A stretch of DNA of 64,000 nucleotides from Lodderomyces elongisporus (lineage: Eukaryota; Ascomycota; Pichiomycetes; Serinales; Debaryomycetaceae): NCBI RefSeq assembly GCF_030384665.1, contig NC_083677.1, forward strand, positions 989,501-1,053,500. The letters run 5' to 3'. The translations under genes were made by a program, and so were the position numbers. Below the pieces are notes generated by a model. The model worked only from the letters and a program-made list of their open reading frames with translations. It was not told the DNA's origin and ran no database searches. Of the stretch, positions 47,155 to 56,160 are shown one piece after another. Position 1 is the stretch's first letter; each line of letters starts with the position of its first letter.

Positions 47155-48831
47155 TTAGTGCTCAATACTCGGATTTGTACTGATAGTTGAGCTTTTCCTG
47201 ACTTGATGAGTCAATAATGGATGCGAATGCAAATCCGGAGAATGGTACAAATTTGGATGATGGTTTGCGTTATGCGTTGGTGGGCTCTCGTCGTTAGCGT
47301 TCAAGTTGAACATGGGTACTTTCTGATGAACTTCTTCTGCTTCCATGTAATTTGTTTCGCTTGAAGTGAACAATTTCCTCAAAAGCGGTGATTGGATAGT
47401 CAAAGGCTTAGTTGAAAGTGAAGGCCGTTCAAATAAAGGTGACAAGATTGGTGATAATATTTCATCATTGATGATAACATTTTCCAACACTGACTCTTCA
47501 AGAAAATCATTGCCATATTCGTCTGGTGTTGAACTGAAGTTGACTAATACAACAGCTGTAAGGATACTTGTAATCCCTAAAATGTAATCTAAATTCATAT
47601 TCAAATTTGGTTCATGATTCCATTTGAGAATCAAAGAGTCAATGATTATGGTGATGGGAATGGAACTGGTCAAAGTGAGCGAAGTTACCAAGGGACTTGT
47701 TAATAACATTGCCAAGATCGAAGTAAAATCTGAAATGACGGAAAATACACCATTGATAAGGATAAAAACCATGATATTTCTATCCCCCCTTGGTGGTAAT
47801 TCAAATGTTTCGAATTGAAAAATATGCGACGCATAGAGTAAAGGAAAACCAAGAATAATTGTCATTATACCAACGTAACCAAACAATCTTCTTTCATTTG
47901 TCTTTTTGCTGCTACTTGATCCACACTTGATTCTCATTATCAATAAATAGCATGCATAGAGGAATGCGCCTGCCAATGCCAATATATTGCCCAATTTCGG
48001 ATTTTTTGGTTCAAATCCTCCTATGCCTCCCCCTATGTCATCTCCTGTACCACCAATATTATTAAATACTGGATCAGGGTTGTCGTTATGACTAGTGCTG
48101 GGGCTGCTATTATTTACCAATACTACCCCAAGGCAACTGAAAACAACACAAATGGCTTTCAATATACTCAATTGCTCAGTTCGAAGGAAATAGCCAATAA
48201 TAAGGGTAAATACAGCCGTTGTTGAGCCAATAACCGTTGAATTAGATGCCGAAGTAAATTGCAATGCCTCAAGTAAAAAAATATTGTAGCATAGATATAT
48301 CACTGCAATTTGTAAAGCCAATACCATTACTTCCAACTTTGTCATTTCATTATCGAGTGTTTTTTCTTCATCAAAGTTTATTCCATCTTTGCCACCACTA
48401 TTATTGATGAGCAATGGTTGTCTCTCTAAATCCTTTTTTCCACCATTCACATCGCCGTCACCATCGCCCATACCATCGCCGTGACTTTTCCGTTGTCTCC
48501 GACATAATAGTGCCAAATCTGGTACAAAATTTACCACAAAACAAGATCCGGTGATGACAGCAAACAATATTGGTTTCTTATACTCATTAGTCTTTAACAC
48601 GCCGTTGACCAACTCCAAGCCGGTGATCCATGTGGCTATTGATACTAAAAGTAATATAATACCGAGCCTATAGTTGCGTTGCTCTGGAGATGTGATAATA
48701 GAATGAAACTCTGATGGGACATTGGAAATCTTTTGCGTTAGTAGCAATGGAGTATTGTTGTTGTTGGTGGTGGTGCTGGTGTGAGATCTAACAATGGGTG
48801 ATCTCACAAGCAAGAGTGGTGTATGTGGCAT
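47155..48831 (-). CDS. DMT/EamA-like membrane transporter of the YML018C/Thi74 type
   Basis: A 558 aa protein with about ten membrane segments in two halves: YRLGIILLLVSIATWITGLELVNGVL, then an 80-residue hydrophilic loop (GDGMGDGDGDVNGGKKD), then VMVLALQIAVIYLCYNIFLLEALQFTSASNSTVIGSTTAVFTLIIGYFL, a typical triose-phosphate-transporter/EamA block, with the paired segments repeated further on (FSVISDFTSILAMLLTSPLVTSLTLTSSIPITIIIDSLIL). This resembles S. cerevisiae YML018C and Thi74, vacuolar or mitochondrial membrane proteins of uncertain substrate. It is longer than those (about 390 aa) owing to the acidic/Gly loop, an N-terminal tail with a TTTNNNN run and a His/Pro-rich C-tail of about 100 residues. 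It starts at ATG 48831. Confidence 0.8.
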   Translation of the reverse strand: MPHTPLLLVRSPIVRSHTSTTTNNNNTPLLLTQKISNVPSEFHSIITSPEQRNYRLGIILLLVSIATWITGLELVNGVLKTNEYKKPILFAVITGSCFVVNFVPDLALLCRRQRKSHGDGMGDGDGDVNGGKKDLERQPLLINNSGGKDGINFDEEKTLDNEMTKLEVMVLALQIAVIYLCYNIFLLEALQFTSASNSTVIGSTTAVFTLIIGYFLRTEQLSILKAICVVFSCLGVVLVNNSSPSTSHNDNPDPVFNNIGGTGDDIGGGIGGFEPKNPKLGNILALAGAFLYACYLLIMRIKCGSSSSKKTNERRLFGYVGIMTIILGFPLLYASHIFQFETFELPPRGDRNIMVFILINGVFSVISDFTSILAMLLTSPLVTSLTLTSSIPITIIIDSLILKWNHEPNLNMNLDYILGITSILTAVVLVNFSSTPDEYGNDFLEESVLENVIINDEILSPILSPLFERPSLSTKPLTIQSPLLRKLFTSSETNYMEAEEVHQKVPMFNLNANDESPPTHNANHHPNLYHSPDLHSHPLLTHQVRKSSTISTNPSIEH

Positions 48832-50358
48832 ATTGTATAGTATCTAGGTATGTATAGTTATATATATATATGGTAATAAAAGTGAAGGAAGTAACAAAAA
48901 AGGTATTAGAAGGACTGTCATGTGAATGAAGCAAGGTTTTTAGCAGTTTATATATGTATGTATACATATATATATATATATATACTGTAGTATGTGTATC
49001 ACATTGTCTGTGGTGAAATTGCATTATCATAGATAAGGCGTTGAGATTTTGTACGTCAAAAGATAAGCAAACACAAACTGATGGAAATAGAGATTTGATG
49101 CGCAACGGTGAACAAATAGATAAAGCTCCCTCTTCCAATTCCAATCGCAAAATCAAATTTGATTTTCAATTTCATTTTCAATTTCTATTTTGTACACGCG
49201 CATACAATAAGCATTAGGCTACATGTGGTAGCGATAAAAATGACAGAAATAAATTAAACAAAGAAACAGACGATAGCTATAAAACAACACTATGCTACCA
49301 ACCCAACTGCTACAACCACTACTCTCACTACAACTACTTAAACCAAAAAAATCACCATTTGAAGAAGAGTAAAAAGAAGAAGAAGAAGAAGAAGAATGGC
49401 AGAGAGCTTGTGACTCAATCATATTTGAACATTTGGGTTTTGCTTTATTTGAATATAGTAGCACAAGCTGCTACCTAAAAAAAAATTAGCACAGACTTTT
49501 GTATGTCATTAAATCATAATTTTGTTGATAACTATCACAACAAAGCCATATGTATAATCACGTATCTTGATTTTCGTTGAAAAGGGGATCTCGAAGCTTC
49601 TAATTTTTGAAAACCAAAAGAAAAAAAGAAGGAAAAAGAAAAAGAAAATCATTCGGTTTCCATATCTCTTGAGTTATTCACTTGTTGTACATATTGACTA
49701 TGATCAAAATTGATTCTTTCTTTCAGCCCCCTTTCTTGATAGTCATTGTACCAAACAACGACAATGACAGCAACAAGCTTCTTTTACCGCGCGCCCACTT
49801 CTTTAGACCGACAAGTGCATCAGAAACATTCATAATTCTATCTCACACTATAAATAGGTTTTATAATGCCGTCTCACATTTTAAATAGGTTTTATGTTTC
49901 TTGCCTCAATTCTCTATACTCAATCGAGAGTGAGAGAAATAAAGTTTACCGAGTAGTACTTTCATTACTTTATCTAATGCAGAGGTGAACACAATTGGTG
50001 GTAAAAACAAAACTTGTCAGTAATTTTAGTGTGAATAATTTGTATTTAAATTTGTGCAAAAAAAAGTAAAATTTTCAGCCCAAAAAAAAAAGAGGTAGAA
50101 AAAAACACTTAAAAGCTAAATATTTGCCCTTCTTATTTATTTTGTTGAAGTTTATATTCTTATATATAGATATGTTCGCCCATTGGTTTCGTCAATTGTA
50201 TACTTATACCGCTCTATAGTAGCGTAGATTCGAAACTATTCTAAAACTTATTTGGGTCTCTTCTTCATTTGTTTTCTTTACAGTCAGCGTCTATATTAAT
50301 GGAAAAATTACTAACTCAACCATTTAGACATCAATGTGCATTTCAAAATCAATGAAAA
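48832..50358. other. Long intergenic region upstream of tRNA-Val, 1.5 kb
   Basis: Contents: TA repeats (48857-48870, 48953-48983), repeated ATTTTCAATTT words (49150-49190), a (GAA)n run (49374-49396), a pair of 24 bp near-repeats at 49841-49895, and T/A-rich sequence up to the tRNA. I looked for an LTR or other mobile-element remnant, common next to tRNA genes, and found no TG...CA-bounded repeat. Open frames of 60-120 codons here are low-complexity and unsupported. Confidence 0.55.
49841..49895. repeat. Two 24 bp near-identical direct repeats 31 bp apart
   Basis: Copies at 49841-49864 and 49872-49895 share TCTCACA-x-T-x-TAAATAGGTTTTAT, 22 of 24 positions matching. Each contains a TATA-like core, so they could be paired core promoters or an old duplication. 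Confidence 0.8.
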
Positions 50359-50432
50359 GGTCGCGTGGTCTAGTTGGTTATGGCATATGCTTAACACGCA
50401 TAACGTCCCCAGTTCGATCCTGGGCGTGATCA
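50359..50432 (+). tRNA. tRNA-Val (anticodon AAC), no intron
   Basis: 74 nt. The acceptor stem pairs 50359-50365 with 50425-50431; discriminator A at 50432. The A box is TGGTCTAGTTGG; anticodon arm TATGC-TTAACAC-GCATA with anticodon AAC; the T arm CCCAG-TTCGATC-CTGGG carries B box GTTCGATCC. A TTTTATTTTTTT terminator follows directly. It closely resembles yeast tRNA-Val(AAC), reading GUU/GUC. Confidence 0.96.
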
Positions 50433-50746
50433 TTTTATTTTTTTGGATTTCTTTTTTTTTTGTCTTTGGTCCATTCTTTTTTCCAACAAGGTGTAATCTT
50501 TCTGTGCGAGGATGAGGATACTTGGATCTGTTTGTAATTTTAACCTGATTTTCTGTTTAACAGGAATTTCACCCGTAAGAAGGTTGTTATAGAATAGGTA
50601 AAGTATTGTATTAATTGATAATAATAATTAAGGTGTTTACATTATACTTATTCTAGAAGAAGAAAGAAAAGAAGAAAGAGAAGAAGAAAGAGAAGAAGAA
50701 AGAGAAGAAAAAAGAACTACTACTATCTCCTGCTTAAACAATATAT
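50433..50746. other. Intergenic region after tRNA-Val
   Basis: This 314 bp stretch holds the Pol III T-run terminator, then A/T-rich sequence, and an (AGAAGAAAG)n purine array at 50656-50715 in the probable 3' region of the oxygenase gene. No gene is apparent. Confidence 0.6.
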
Positions 50747-51844
50747 TTACCTTGTATAAGTGTTGGCTAGTTTCTTTTGCAAATGCTGCAATGCAGTGAT
50801 ATATTCTCCTTTCTCTTCATCTTTAGCAACGCCTCTTCCCATTTTGCTTCTGTGCCTAATCATATCACAAGGCACAGGCTCCAACAACGTATCATCACTA
50901 GGATGAGCAAAAAATACTATTGAGTATCTATCCTCGTTTCTCTGTTGCTTTCCTGCACTATTTTCAAATCTGACTCTATGTATTGTAGATTTAAGTAAGC
51001 CCGCAGTCCAATAGCTTAATAAATCACCTATATTCATCACAATTGGGGGTGCCATCTTTTCTTCTGTGGCAACAGCACTACCACCAGCATTAGCAGTACC
51101 ACTATTAGTTCTTTCACTTTTCACAAAGGGGACTTTCTCCCACAGTTTGCTCATGGGCGAGTATATTTCCAACCCTTCCTGGTTTTCTCTTTGGAAAAGC
51201 AAAGTCATGGAGCCATAATCGGTATGCGCCCCAGCCCTAATTTCTGCATCCGGGTGCTCACTATTCACCACTGGATAGTGTAACCACCTAAAAGTAGACC
51301 CTGATTTCTCTGTAGGTTTATACCTTGACGTAAACCAATCTTTGCCCTTACACTCACCATTATTTTGATCCTCCACATTCAAAGCAATTGCCACCAATTC
51401 CAATAACTTCAAGTTCAACAAATTCAACTTTTTAATTGAAGAAGTAATTAAGCCATACCTCTCGGTATCATTTTTCAACCAATCAGGTATAGGTCCATTG
51501 CAATCCGGTTCACCGGTTAACAAATTTAACTCACTCATATTTAAACCTTCTTTGAAATCATTTTTCTTGGAAGGATCCAAATTCTCTTGAGTGAAACTAA
51601 TATATCCAGTGTTTTTTCCCAGGCTACTGTCAATAATATACTTTTCCTTATACTCTCGTGGAAGTTGAAAAAATTGCTTGGATAGATTGAAGAGCGAGTC
51701 AACCTCTATTTGAGTGAAATCATGCCCATCGATAAAAACAAACCCCTGAGTAGTCAATGCATCGAGAAGTTCTGCAGCGGCGACACGCGTCTCTTGAGAA
51801 ATATCAACAATCTGTAAAGGATTCGATGCGGTCATGGTACACAT
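50747..51844 (-). CDS. 2-oxoglutarate/Fe(II)-dependent oxygenase, isopenicillin-N-synthase-like
   Basis: A 365 aa protein. The N-terminal DIOX_N region (LQIVDISQETRVAAAELLDALTTQGFVFIDGHDF) is followed by the double-stranded beta-helix core with the iron ligands in GAHTDYGSMTLLFQ (His-x-Asp) and the distal His of LLKSTIHRVRF; the 2OG-binding Arg-x-Ser is RYSIVFFAHPS. All metal and cosubstrate residues are present. The substrate is unknown; fungal members act on flavonoid-like compounds, sugars or secondary metabolites, and I do not assign one. ATG at 51844 chosen; ATG 51835 is equally possible, and upstream in-frame sequence has only a TTG. A CGG-N4-CGG drug-response-like element lies about 280 bp upstream. 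Confidence 0.87.
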   Translation of the reverse strand: MCTMTASNPLQIVDISQETRVAAAELLDALTTQGFVFIDGHDFTQIEVDSLFNLSKQFFQLPREYKEKYIIDSSLGKNTGYISFTQENLDPSKKNDFKEGLNMSELNLLTGEPDCNGPIPDWLKNDTERYGLITSSIKKLNLLNLKLLELVAIALNVEDQNNGECKGKDWFTSRYKPTEKSGSTFRWLHYPVVNSEHPDAEIRAGAHTDYGSMTLLFQRENQEGLEIYSPMSKLWEKVPFVKSERTNSGTANAGGSAVATEEKMAPPIVMNIGDLLSYWTAGLLKSTIHRVRFENSAGKQQRNEDRYSIVFFAHPSDDTLLEPVPCDMIRHRSKMGRGVAKDEEKGEYITALQHLQKKLANTYTR

Positions 51845-52380
51845 TTTTCTATTCTTTATCAAAAATAAATTACCAAAAAAAAAAAATGAATAATTTGAAA
51901 TCTTTCAATGAGTTGATGTATATAATGTGTTCAACACCACAGACACAGAGAGACACAGAGAGACACACACACACAAACACAAACACAATAAATGTGCCTT
52001 TTATATCTTGTTACTGATTTAGTTGAGACTACATCAATCAGATCTAGATAAGAGAAGTCAAAGCGAAGAAGAAGAAAAAGAAAAAAAAAAGGAGGAAAAC
52101 CTAATTCAATTAATAGATTAGGGGCGGAATGCGGAATTTTTTATAACAGAAACAGGAAAGCGCAAATTCAAAAATTTTCTCTTGATCGCAAAATATCCGT
52201 TCTGGTAAGTTATTTTTAAATCAATCAAAAATCGATTACCAGGTCCTCACAAAATTCCGTTAGTCGAAAAGAAAAAAATAAAGACTATAATCCAGCTCAT
52301 TCTTTTATTTTTCTCTAACCTTATTTATACCTTTTCTTTAAATTCAAATGAGTTGTTCAAATGTCACTTATAAAGTGCTA
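51845..52380. other. Intergenic region, oxygenase promoter
   Basis: This 536 bp gap includes ACACAGAG/CACAAA repeats (51940-51990), a GAAGAA purine tract (52055-52095), the tandem GCGGAAT element (52124-52142), and a related AATTCCG word at 52253-52259. No gene is apparent. Confidence 0.55.
52125..52142. promoter_or_regulatory. CGG-N4-CGG element followed by a T run, Tac1-DRE-like
   Basis: Two tandem GCGGAAT units place CGG triplets four bases apart, then AATTTTTT. This layout matches the core of the C. albicans drug response element (CGGN4CGG followed by T-rich sequence) bound by the zinc-cluster factor Tac1. It lies 281 bp upstream of the oxygenase ATG. Factor identity is inference. Confidence 0.4.
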
Positions 52381-53757
52381 TTAGACATTTCTAAAGGCGA
52401 CTTCTTCTGGTAGTTGGAAAGATACACAAAACATTGGCTTTGTAGGGCTTACCATCCTCACTTCGTGGAATTCCATCTTGCTCATATCCAATTCGTAGTT
52501 TACCAACTTACAGATCTTAACCCATATTCGACGATGTAACTCTTCATCTGTTGGCTCTTCTTGAGGTTCAAACTTTTCAAAGCAGTGAACGTGGATCCAC
52601 GGCAATTTAAAACCAGGTTCATCTTTGATTTCTGGTGTTTTGGAGTATAATCCAATGTATGCATCAAGGAAGGTCAATGCTGAGTCAGGTAAATTCATTA
52701 CAAAATGGTGGTAGAACTTGGGCACTTGAACAGTGATGGTTTCTGTCTGTTTAATGCTCTTATGACCAGACTTGTCCTTTACACGTTTAGTTACCCGCTT
52801 CTCTATAGGGCGCTGAGCAAATTGACTAAGTATTTGTGCCGCATCTTCAATAAATTTGCGTCCATCAATATTATATGCCTTGACAAAAGATTCCACCTTG
52901 TTTTGCTCGATATTCTGTTGGAGGTATTTGTAACTCTCTGGGTTCAAATCATTGGCTAATACAATAGTCCCCTTTTTCCCACTGGGTACTGCAAAAGGTC
53001 CCACACCAGCCATGACATCCCCTACAACTTCACCTGGCCCAAATTTCTCAATCAACCGTTCGTGTTCCCTTGCCAATCTTGAATTCCAATACACTTTACT
53101 AAAGTCAAATGTAAACTTACACCCGCTCTCCGTTTGCTCAACAACATAGTTCTCTTCGCCTGCCAATAACTCAATAGGGAAAGTTCTAAACTCATTCTTG
53201 ATGGTGTTTTTCTTATCGACAACAGTTTTAATTGCTGGGTTTTTATCAAGGATAACCTCACCAATGATTTTCCCATATTTCTTATATTCATCACGGAGAT
53301 TCAAATGCGCCAAATGTCCCGCAGCAGTAAATCCACTAGGCACATCTTCATTACCTACTTTTGGTATAATTGCATTCAAAATCTCATCGCTCTTCCAAAA
53401 CCAATAGTCGAGATGGAGCGTGTATGGCTCAAGCTCAATGCCAAATTCTTTAAATTTTTCTTGAGTCTCTGGGGAACAATCTTCAAGTTTAGTTATGGAG
53501 TCTTTCAACAAGATGGCTTTAGAGTCATTGATAGTAACAATGTGTTTGATATTGGGCACATTAATGATCTCATCTGCGCACAGTTTCATAAATTTCGGCA
53601 AGTACTGTGGTTTGGAAAATTTCGCAGCTATTAATGGGATATCCTTTTTGAAGAAAGAACGATCTAAGGTTTGCATGTCATGGTTGACTGGAGGTCTGTA
53701 GTTGGACATTATTGATTTGTACTCTGGCAAGATTCTAAACCTAGAAAGACGTTTCAT
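52381..53757 (-). CDS. TRM5: tRNA (guanine37-N1)-methyltransferase
   Basis: A 458 aa class I methyltransferase that makes m1G37, essential for reading-frame maintenance. It has a variable N-domain, then VGDVMAGVGPFAVPSGKKG (SAM motif I), VLANDLNPESYKYLQQNI (motif II) and MNLPDSALTFLDAYIG (the N/D-L-P-x motif of the Trm5 catalytic site). Length is as in other yeasts. The first 16 residues (MKRLSRFRILPEYKSI) are basic and could direct a portion to mitochondria, while a second in-frame ATG at 53709 gives a form starting MSNYRPPVNHDM. This parallels the dual cytosolic/mitochondrial Trm5 of S. cerevisiae. It is divergent from RRP4. Confidence 0.95.
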   Translation of the reverse strand: MKRLSRFRILPEYKSIMSNYRPPVNHDMQTLDRSFFKKDIPLIAAKFSKPQYLPKFMKLCADEIINVPNIKHIVTINDSKAILLKDSITKLEDCSPETQEKFKEFGIELEPYTLHLDYWFWKSDEILNAIIPKVGNEDVPSGFTAAGHLAHLNLRDEYKKYGKIIGEVILDKNPAIKTVVDKKNTIKNEFRTFPIELLAGEENYVVEQTESGCKFTFDFSKVYWNSRLAREHERLIEKFGPGEVVGDVMAGVGPFAVPSGKKGTIVLANDLNPESYKYLQQNIEQNKVESFVKAYNIDGRKFIEDAAQILSQFAQRPIEKRVTKRVKDKSGHKSIKQTETITVQVPKFYHHFVMNLPDSALTFLDAYIGLYSKTPEIKDEPGFKLPWIHVHCFEKFEPQEEPTDEELHRRIWVKICKLVNYELDMSKMEFHEVRMVSPTKPMFCVSFQLPEEVAFRNV

Positions 53758-54130
53758 GAACCAGTGCGTAACAGCTGTATTTTCTTTAGTTTATCCATAT
53801 TACATTTGACATTTTGAAATTTTGACAATTTGAATTTTTTTTTTTTCTTCTTTTCCACAATGTCTCATATAAAGTAGGATGCGAAAGTGAGTTAGTGAGA
53901 TGGATGGAGAGGAGGGGGGTTAAAATGCGGCGCGAGGGACAGAGGATGAAAAAGTGCGAGTGAAGCGGGCGCGAAGACCCATCACCCATCAATATTTTAA
54001 CATTCTAAATTGCAACTTACAATTACACTTGCAGTCAATTTTTTGTATACACCATATAAGTTTAGTAGAAGTCATTAAAAGAAACAAACAAACAACAACA
54101 GCAGCAGCAGCAATAAAAGAACACTGGAAA
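53758..54130. other. Divergent promoter TRM5/RRP4
   Basis: This 373 bp stretch has TTTGAAATTTT near 53812-53822, resembling the RRPE (TGAAAAATTTT) of ribosome-biogenesis promoters, then a long T run, and a GC-rich spot (53920-53980). An AACAACAGCAGCAGCAGCAA tract (54090-54112) forms the RRP4 leader. No ATG-initiated extension of RRP4 is possible; upstream in-frame codons begin only with GTG. Confidence 0.5.
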
Positions 54131-55255
54131 ATGGAAGTTGCGGACGTGATAAGCATAACAAAACCTATCCCCAGATCAGACTTGGGTGATGTCAGCGACT
54201 TTGACGACTTTGACGAGAACGAGGATATTGAAATTTCCGATGTCGAGATGGATGAACAACAAGGCCAACATCAGAGACAACAACAGAGACAACAACGCAA
54301 TCTTGCACAGAATGCTATTGTAACGCCAGGTGAGTTGATTACTGAGGATCCGATGTGGATGAAAGGTCACGGGACATATTTTATAAACGACAAGACATAT
54401 TCCTCTGTGGTAGGTAACATCCTGCGAGTCAATAGGTTGCTCTCGGTGAACCCAATCCGTGGGAAGTACCAACCTGAGACTGGTGACCACGTTGTTGGTA
54501 GAATTACCGAGGTGGCAAATAAGAGGTGGAAGGTCGATATTGGCACAAAGCAAGATGCAGTATTGATGCTTGGATCAGTCAATTTGCCAGGTGGGATTTT
54601 GCGACGCAAATCTGAATCCGATGAGCTTCAAATGAGAAATTTTCTTAAGGAGGGCGACTTGTTGAACTGCGAAGTGCAGACTATATTCAATAATGGTATT
54701 GCATCTTTGCATACTCGTTCCTTGAAATATGAGAAATTGCGAAATGGAATTTTCTTGAAAATCCCTAGTTCATTAGTGATCAAATCCAAGAACCATAGCT
54801 ACGACTTACCAGGAAATGTGTCGGTTATTTTAGGTGTCAATGGCTACATTTGGCTTTATAAGACGAAAGCAAGCGTCTTTAGTGCAAACACAAGCGCAAA
54901 GAATCAAGGTTCCACCACCGTGAATCCCAATGGGTCCAAAATAACACAAGGAGTTAAGGACTATACACCAGGACTGGGCTCTGTTTCCATAACAAGGCTA
55001 GAAGAAGAGAGTTCGTGGGAGATTTATAGTGATAAGAACGACGAAATAAGCACATTGATTAGAAACAATATTGCTCGTTACTACAATGTCATTAAAGCCT
55101 TGGCATATGGCGAGCTAGGGATTACCGAGCAAAGAATCATCATGGGGTATGAGGCAAGCTTATCATTTGCTAATGTTGGTAGTTTGGTTGATCGGGAATC
55201 GATGGAACTGTTGTGTCGTGAGGTGCTAAACAGCGAGAAAATGAGAGGCCAATAA
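54131..55255 (+). CDS. RRP4: RNA exosome cap subunit Rrp4
   Basis: A 374 aa protein (S. cerevisiae Rrp4 is 359 aa). An acidic N-terminus (DVSDFDDFDENEDIEISDVEMDE) and a Gln/Arg run precede the N-terminal domain (VTPGELITEDPMWMKGHGTYF), the S1 domain (GDHVVGRITEVANKRWKVDIGTKQDAVLMLGSVNLPGGI) and the KH domain ending in the conserved GVNGYIWL. Rrp4 sits with Csl4 and Rrp40 on the exosome cap and guides RNA into the nine-subunit channel for 3' processing and decay in nucleus and cytoplasm. The ATG at 54131 gives MEVADVISITKPIPR, in line with the family N-terminus. Confidence 0.96.
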   Translation: MEVADVISITKPIPRSDLGDVSDFDDFDENEDIEISDVEMDEQQGQHQRQQQRQQRNLAQNAIVTPGELITEDPMWMKGHGTYFINDKTYSSVVGNILRVNRLLSVNPIRGKYQPETGDHVVGRITEVANKRWKVDIGTKQDAVLMLGSVNLPGGILRRKSESDELQMRNFLKEGDLLNCEVQTIFNNGIASLHTRSLKYEKLRNGIFLKIPSSLVIKSKNHSYDLPGNVSVILGVNGYIWLYKTKASVFSANTSAKNQGSTTVNPNGSKITQGVKDYTPGLGSVSITRLEEESSWEIYSDKNDEISTLIRNNIARYYNVIKALAYGELGITEQRIIMGYEASLSFANVGSLVDRESMELLCREVLNSEKMRGQ

Positions 55256-55516
55256 ATGAGTAATTAAAAAATTAGGAGCAAAATATGGATGTCAGGTTTA
55301 ATACATTTATTTATTTCTCTTTCTTTCTTTTTCTTTTTTTTTTGCATTATGCTATAATTCAATCTTCAATCTTCAATCTTCAATTTTCAATATCAATGTC
55401 TTCTTTAGTGTTTTGTAATTGATAGCAGTAGACTTTAATAGTATACACATTAACTGTTTGTTTAGAGAAAGTGGGTTAGGAATCGGTAAAGAACAAAGTC
55501 TCTGAGATCTTTTCGA

Positions 55517-55524
55517 TCACGTGA
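55517..55524. promoter_or_regulatory. TCACGTGA E-box in a convergent gap
   Basis: A perfect TCACGTGA palindrome extended to ATCACGTGAC. It is 262 bp past the RRP4 stop and not upstream of any listed protein gene, so it either promotes an unlisted transcript or is fortuitous. Confidence 0.35.
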
Positions 55525-56050
55525 CTATGCTTATATCAATTAATTATCTTCAGAATAGAGCTACCAGACGATATCTGATTCATATATATATATGTTTATA
55601 TATCAAGAGGTTTATTTAAAAGTTCAATCTGTGGCGAAACGTTTTATGGAACTCCGTTTCTTTAATTTTCTATTCTTTTGGGCGTGCGAGGAAAAGAGAG
55701 TCGAAGCAAGAGCTGAGAGTGTATGTGGAAGAGTGTGGAAGGGACGGGGGAAGGGGGGGGGGAAAGAAGGAGGGACGAATATGCAACAATAAAGAGTGGG
55801 AAAGTACAAGCATTTTGCTTGACGAAGAAGTCGTGATTCTCATCTCATAGCATTTCAACAACGCAGCAAGTTGATAGTGCCTCATCCTTTGCAAAGAGAA
55901 AAAACAAACAAAAGGAAACAAAAGCAAACAAAAGTAAAAGGAAAGCAAAGATTAACAAAATTAAAAAGGAATAAAATGTAGTAAACAAATTTTAATGATC
56001 GTGTGAGAAGATGCCTTATCAGTGCGAACACTTTATAATCGAGTCCAGTG

Positions 56051-56160
56051 CAACTAACGTCGAGCCACGTATTTAGTATGTATGCGTGGATGTGTTTAGT
56101 TGGTCCCGATTTCACCATTATTGTCCTTCAGCAAACTAAGCAACACATCGACAAATGTGT
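56051..56160. ncRNA. Candidate structured RNA: nested hairpins with an internal-loop pocket
   Basis: A lower stem of 7 bp (56051-56057 with 56096-56102) and an upper stem of 8 bp (56065-56072 with 56082-56089, one G-U) are separated by a 7/6 nt internal loop, the geometry of an H/ACA guide pocket. An alternative stem joins 56089-56101 to 56134-56149 (8 + 5 bp with a 3 nt bulge), and a third hairpin (56143-56148 with 56155-56160) has a six-base loop CGACAA. I could not place convincing H (ANANNA) and ACA boxes on either strand, so the class and strand are open. It is surrounded by A/T-rich sequence and overlaps no gene. Confidence 0.3.

Noticed and set aside
49465..50358. Possible solo LTR upstream of tRNA-Val
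   Set aside because: I looked for a TG...CA-bounded element with target-site duplication and found none; the only repeats are the 24 bp pair.
53954..54130. N-terminal extension of RRP4 by 59 residues
   Set aside because: It would start at a GTG and reads through a CAG/CAA leader; the ATG at 54131 gives a family-like N-terminus.
55592..56118. Several 60-92 codon frames in the RRP4/p24-like gap
   Set aside because: Low-complexity or Phe/Cys-rich without motif; they overlap purine and G tracts, and the region is better explained as non-coding.
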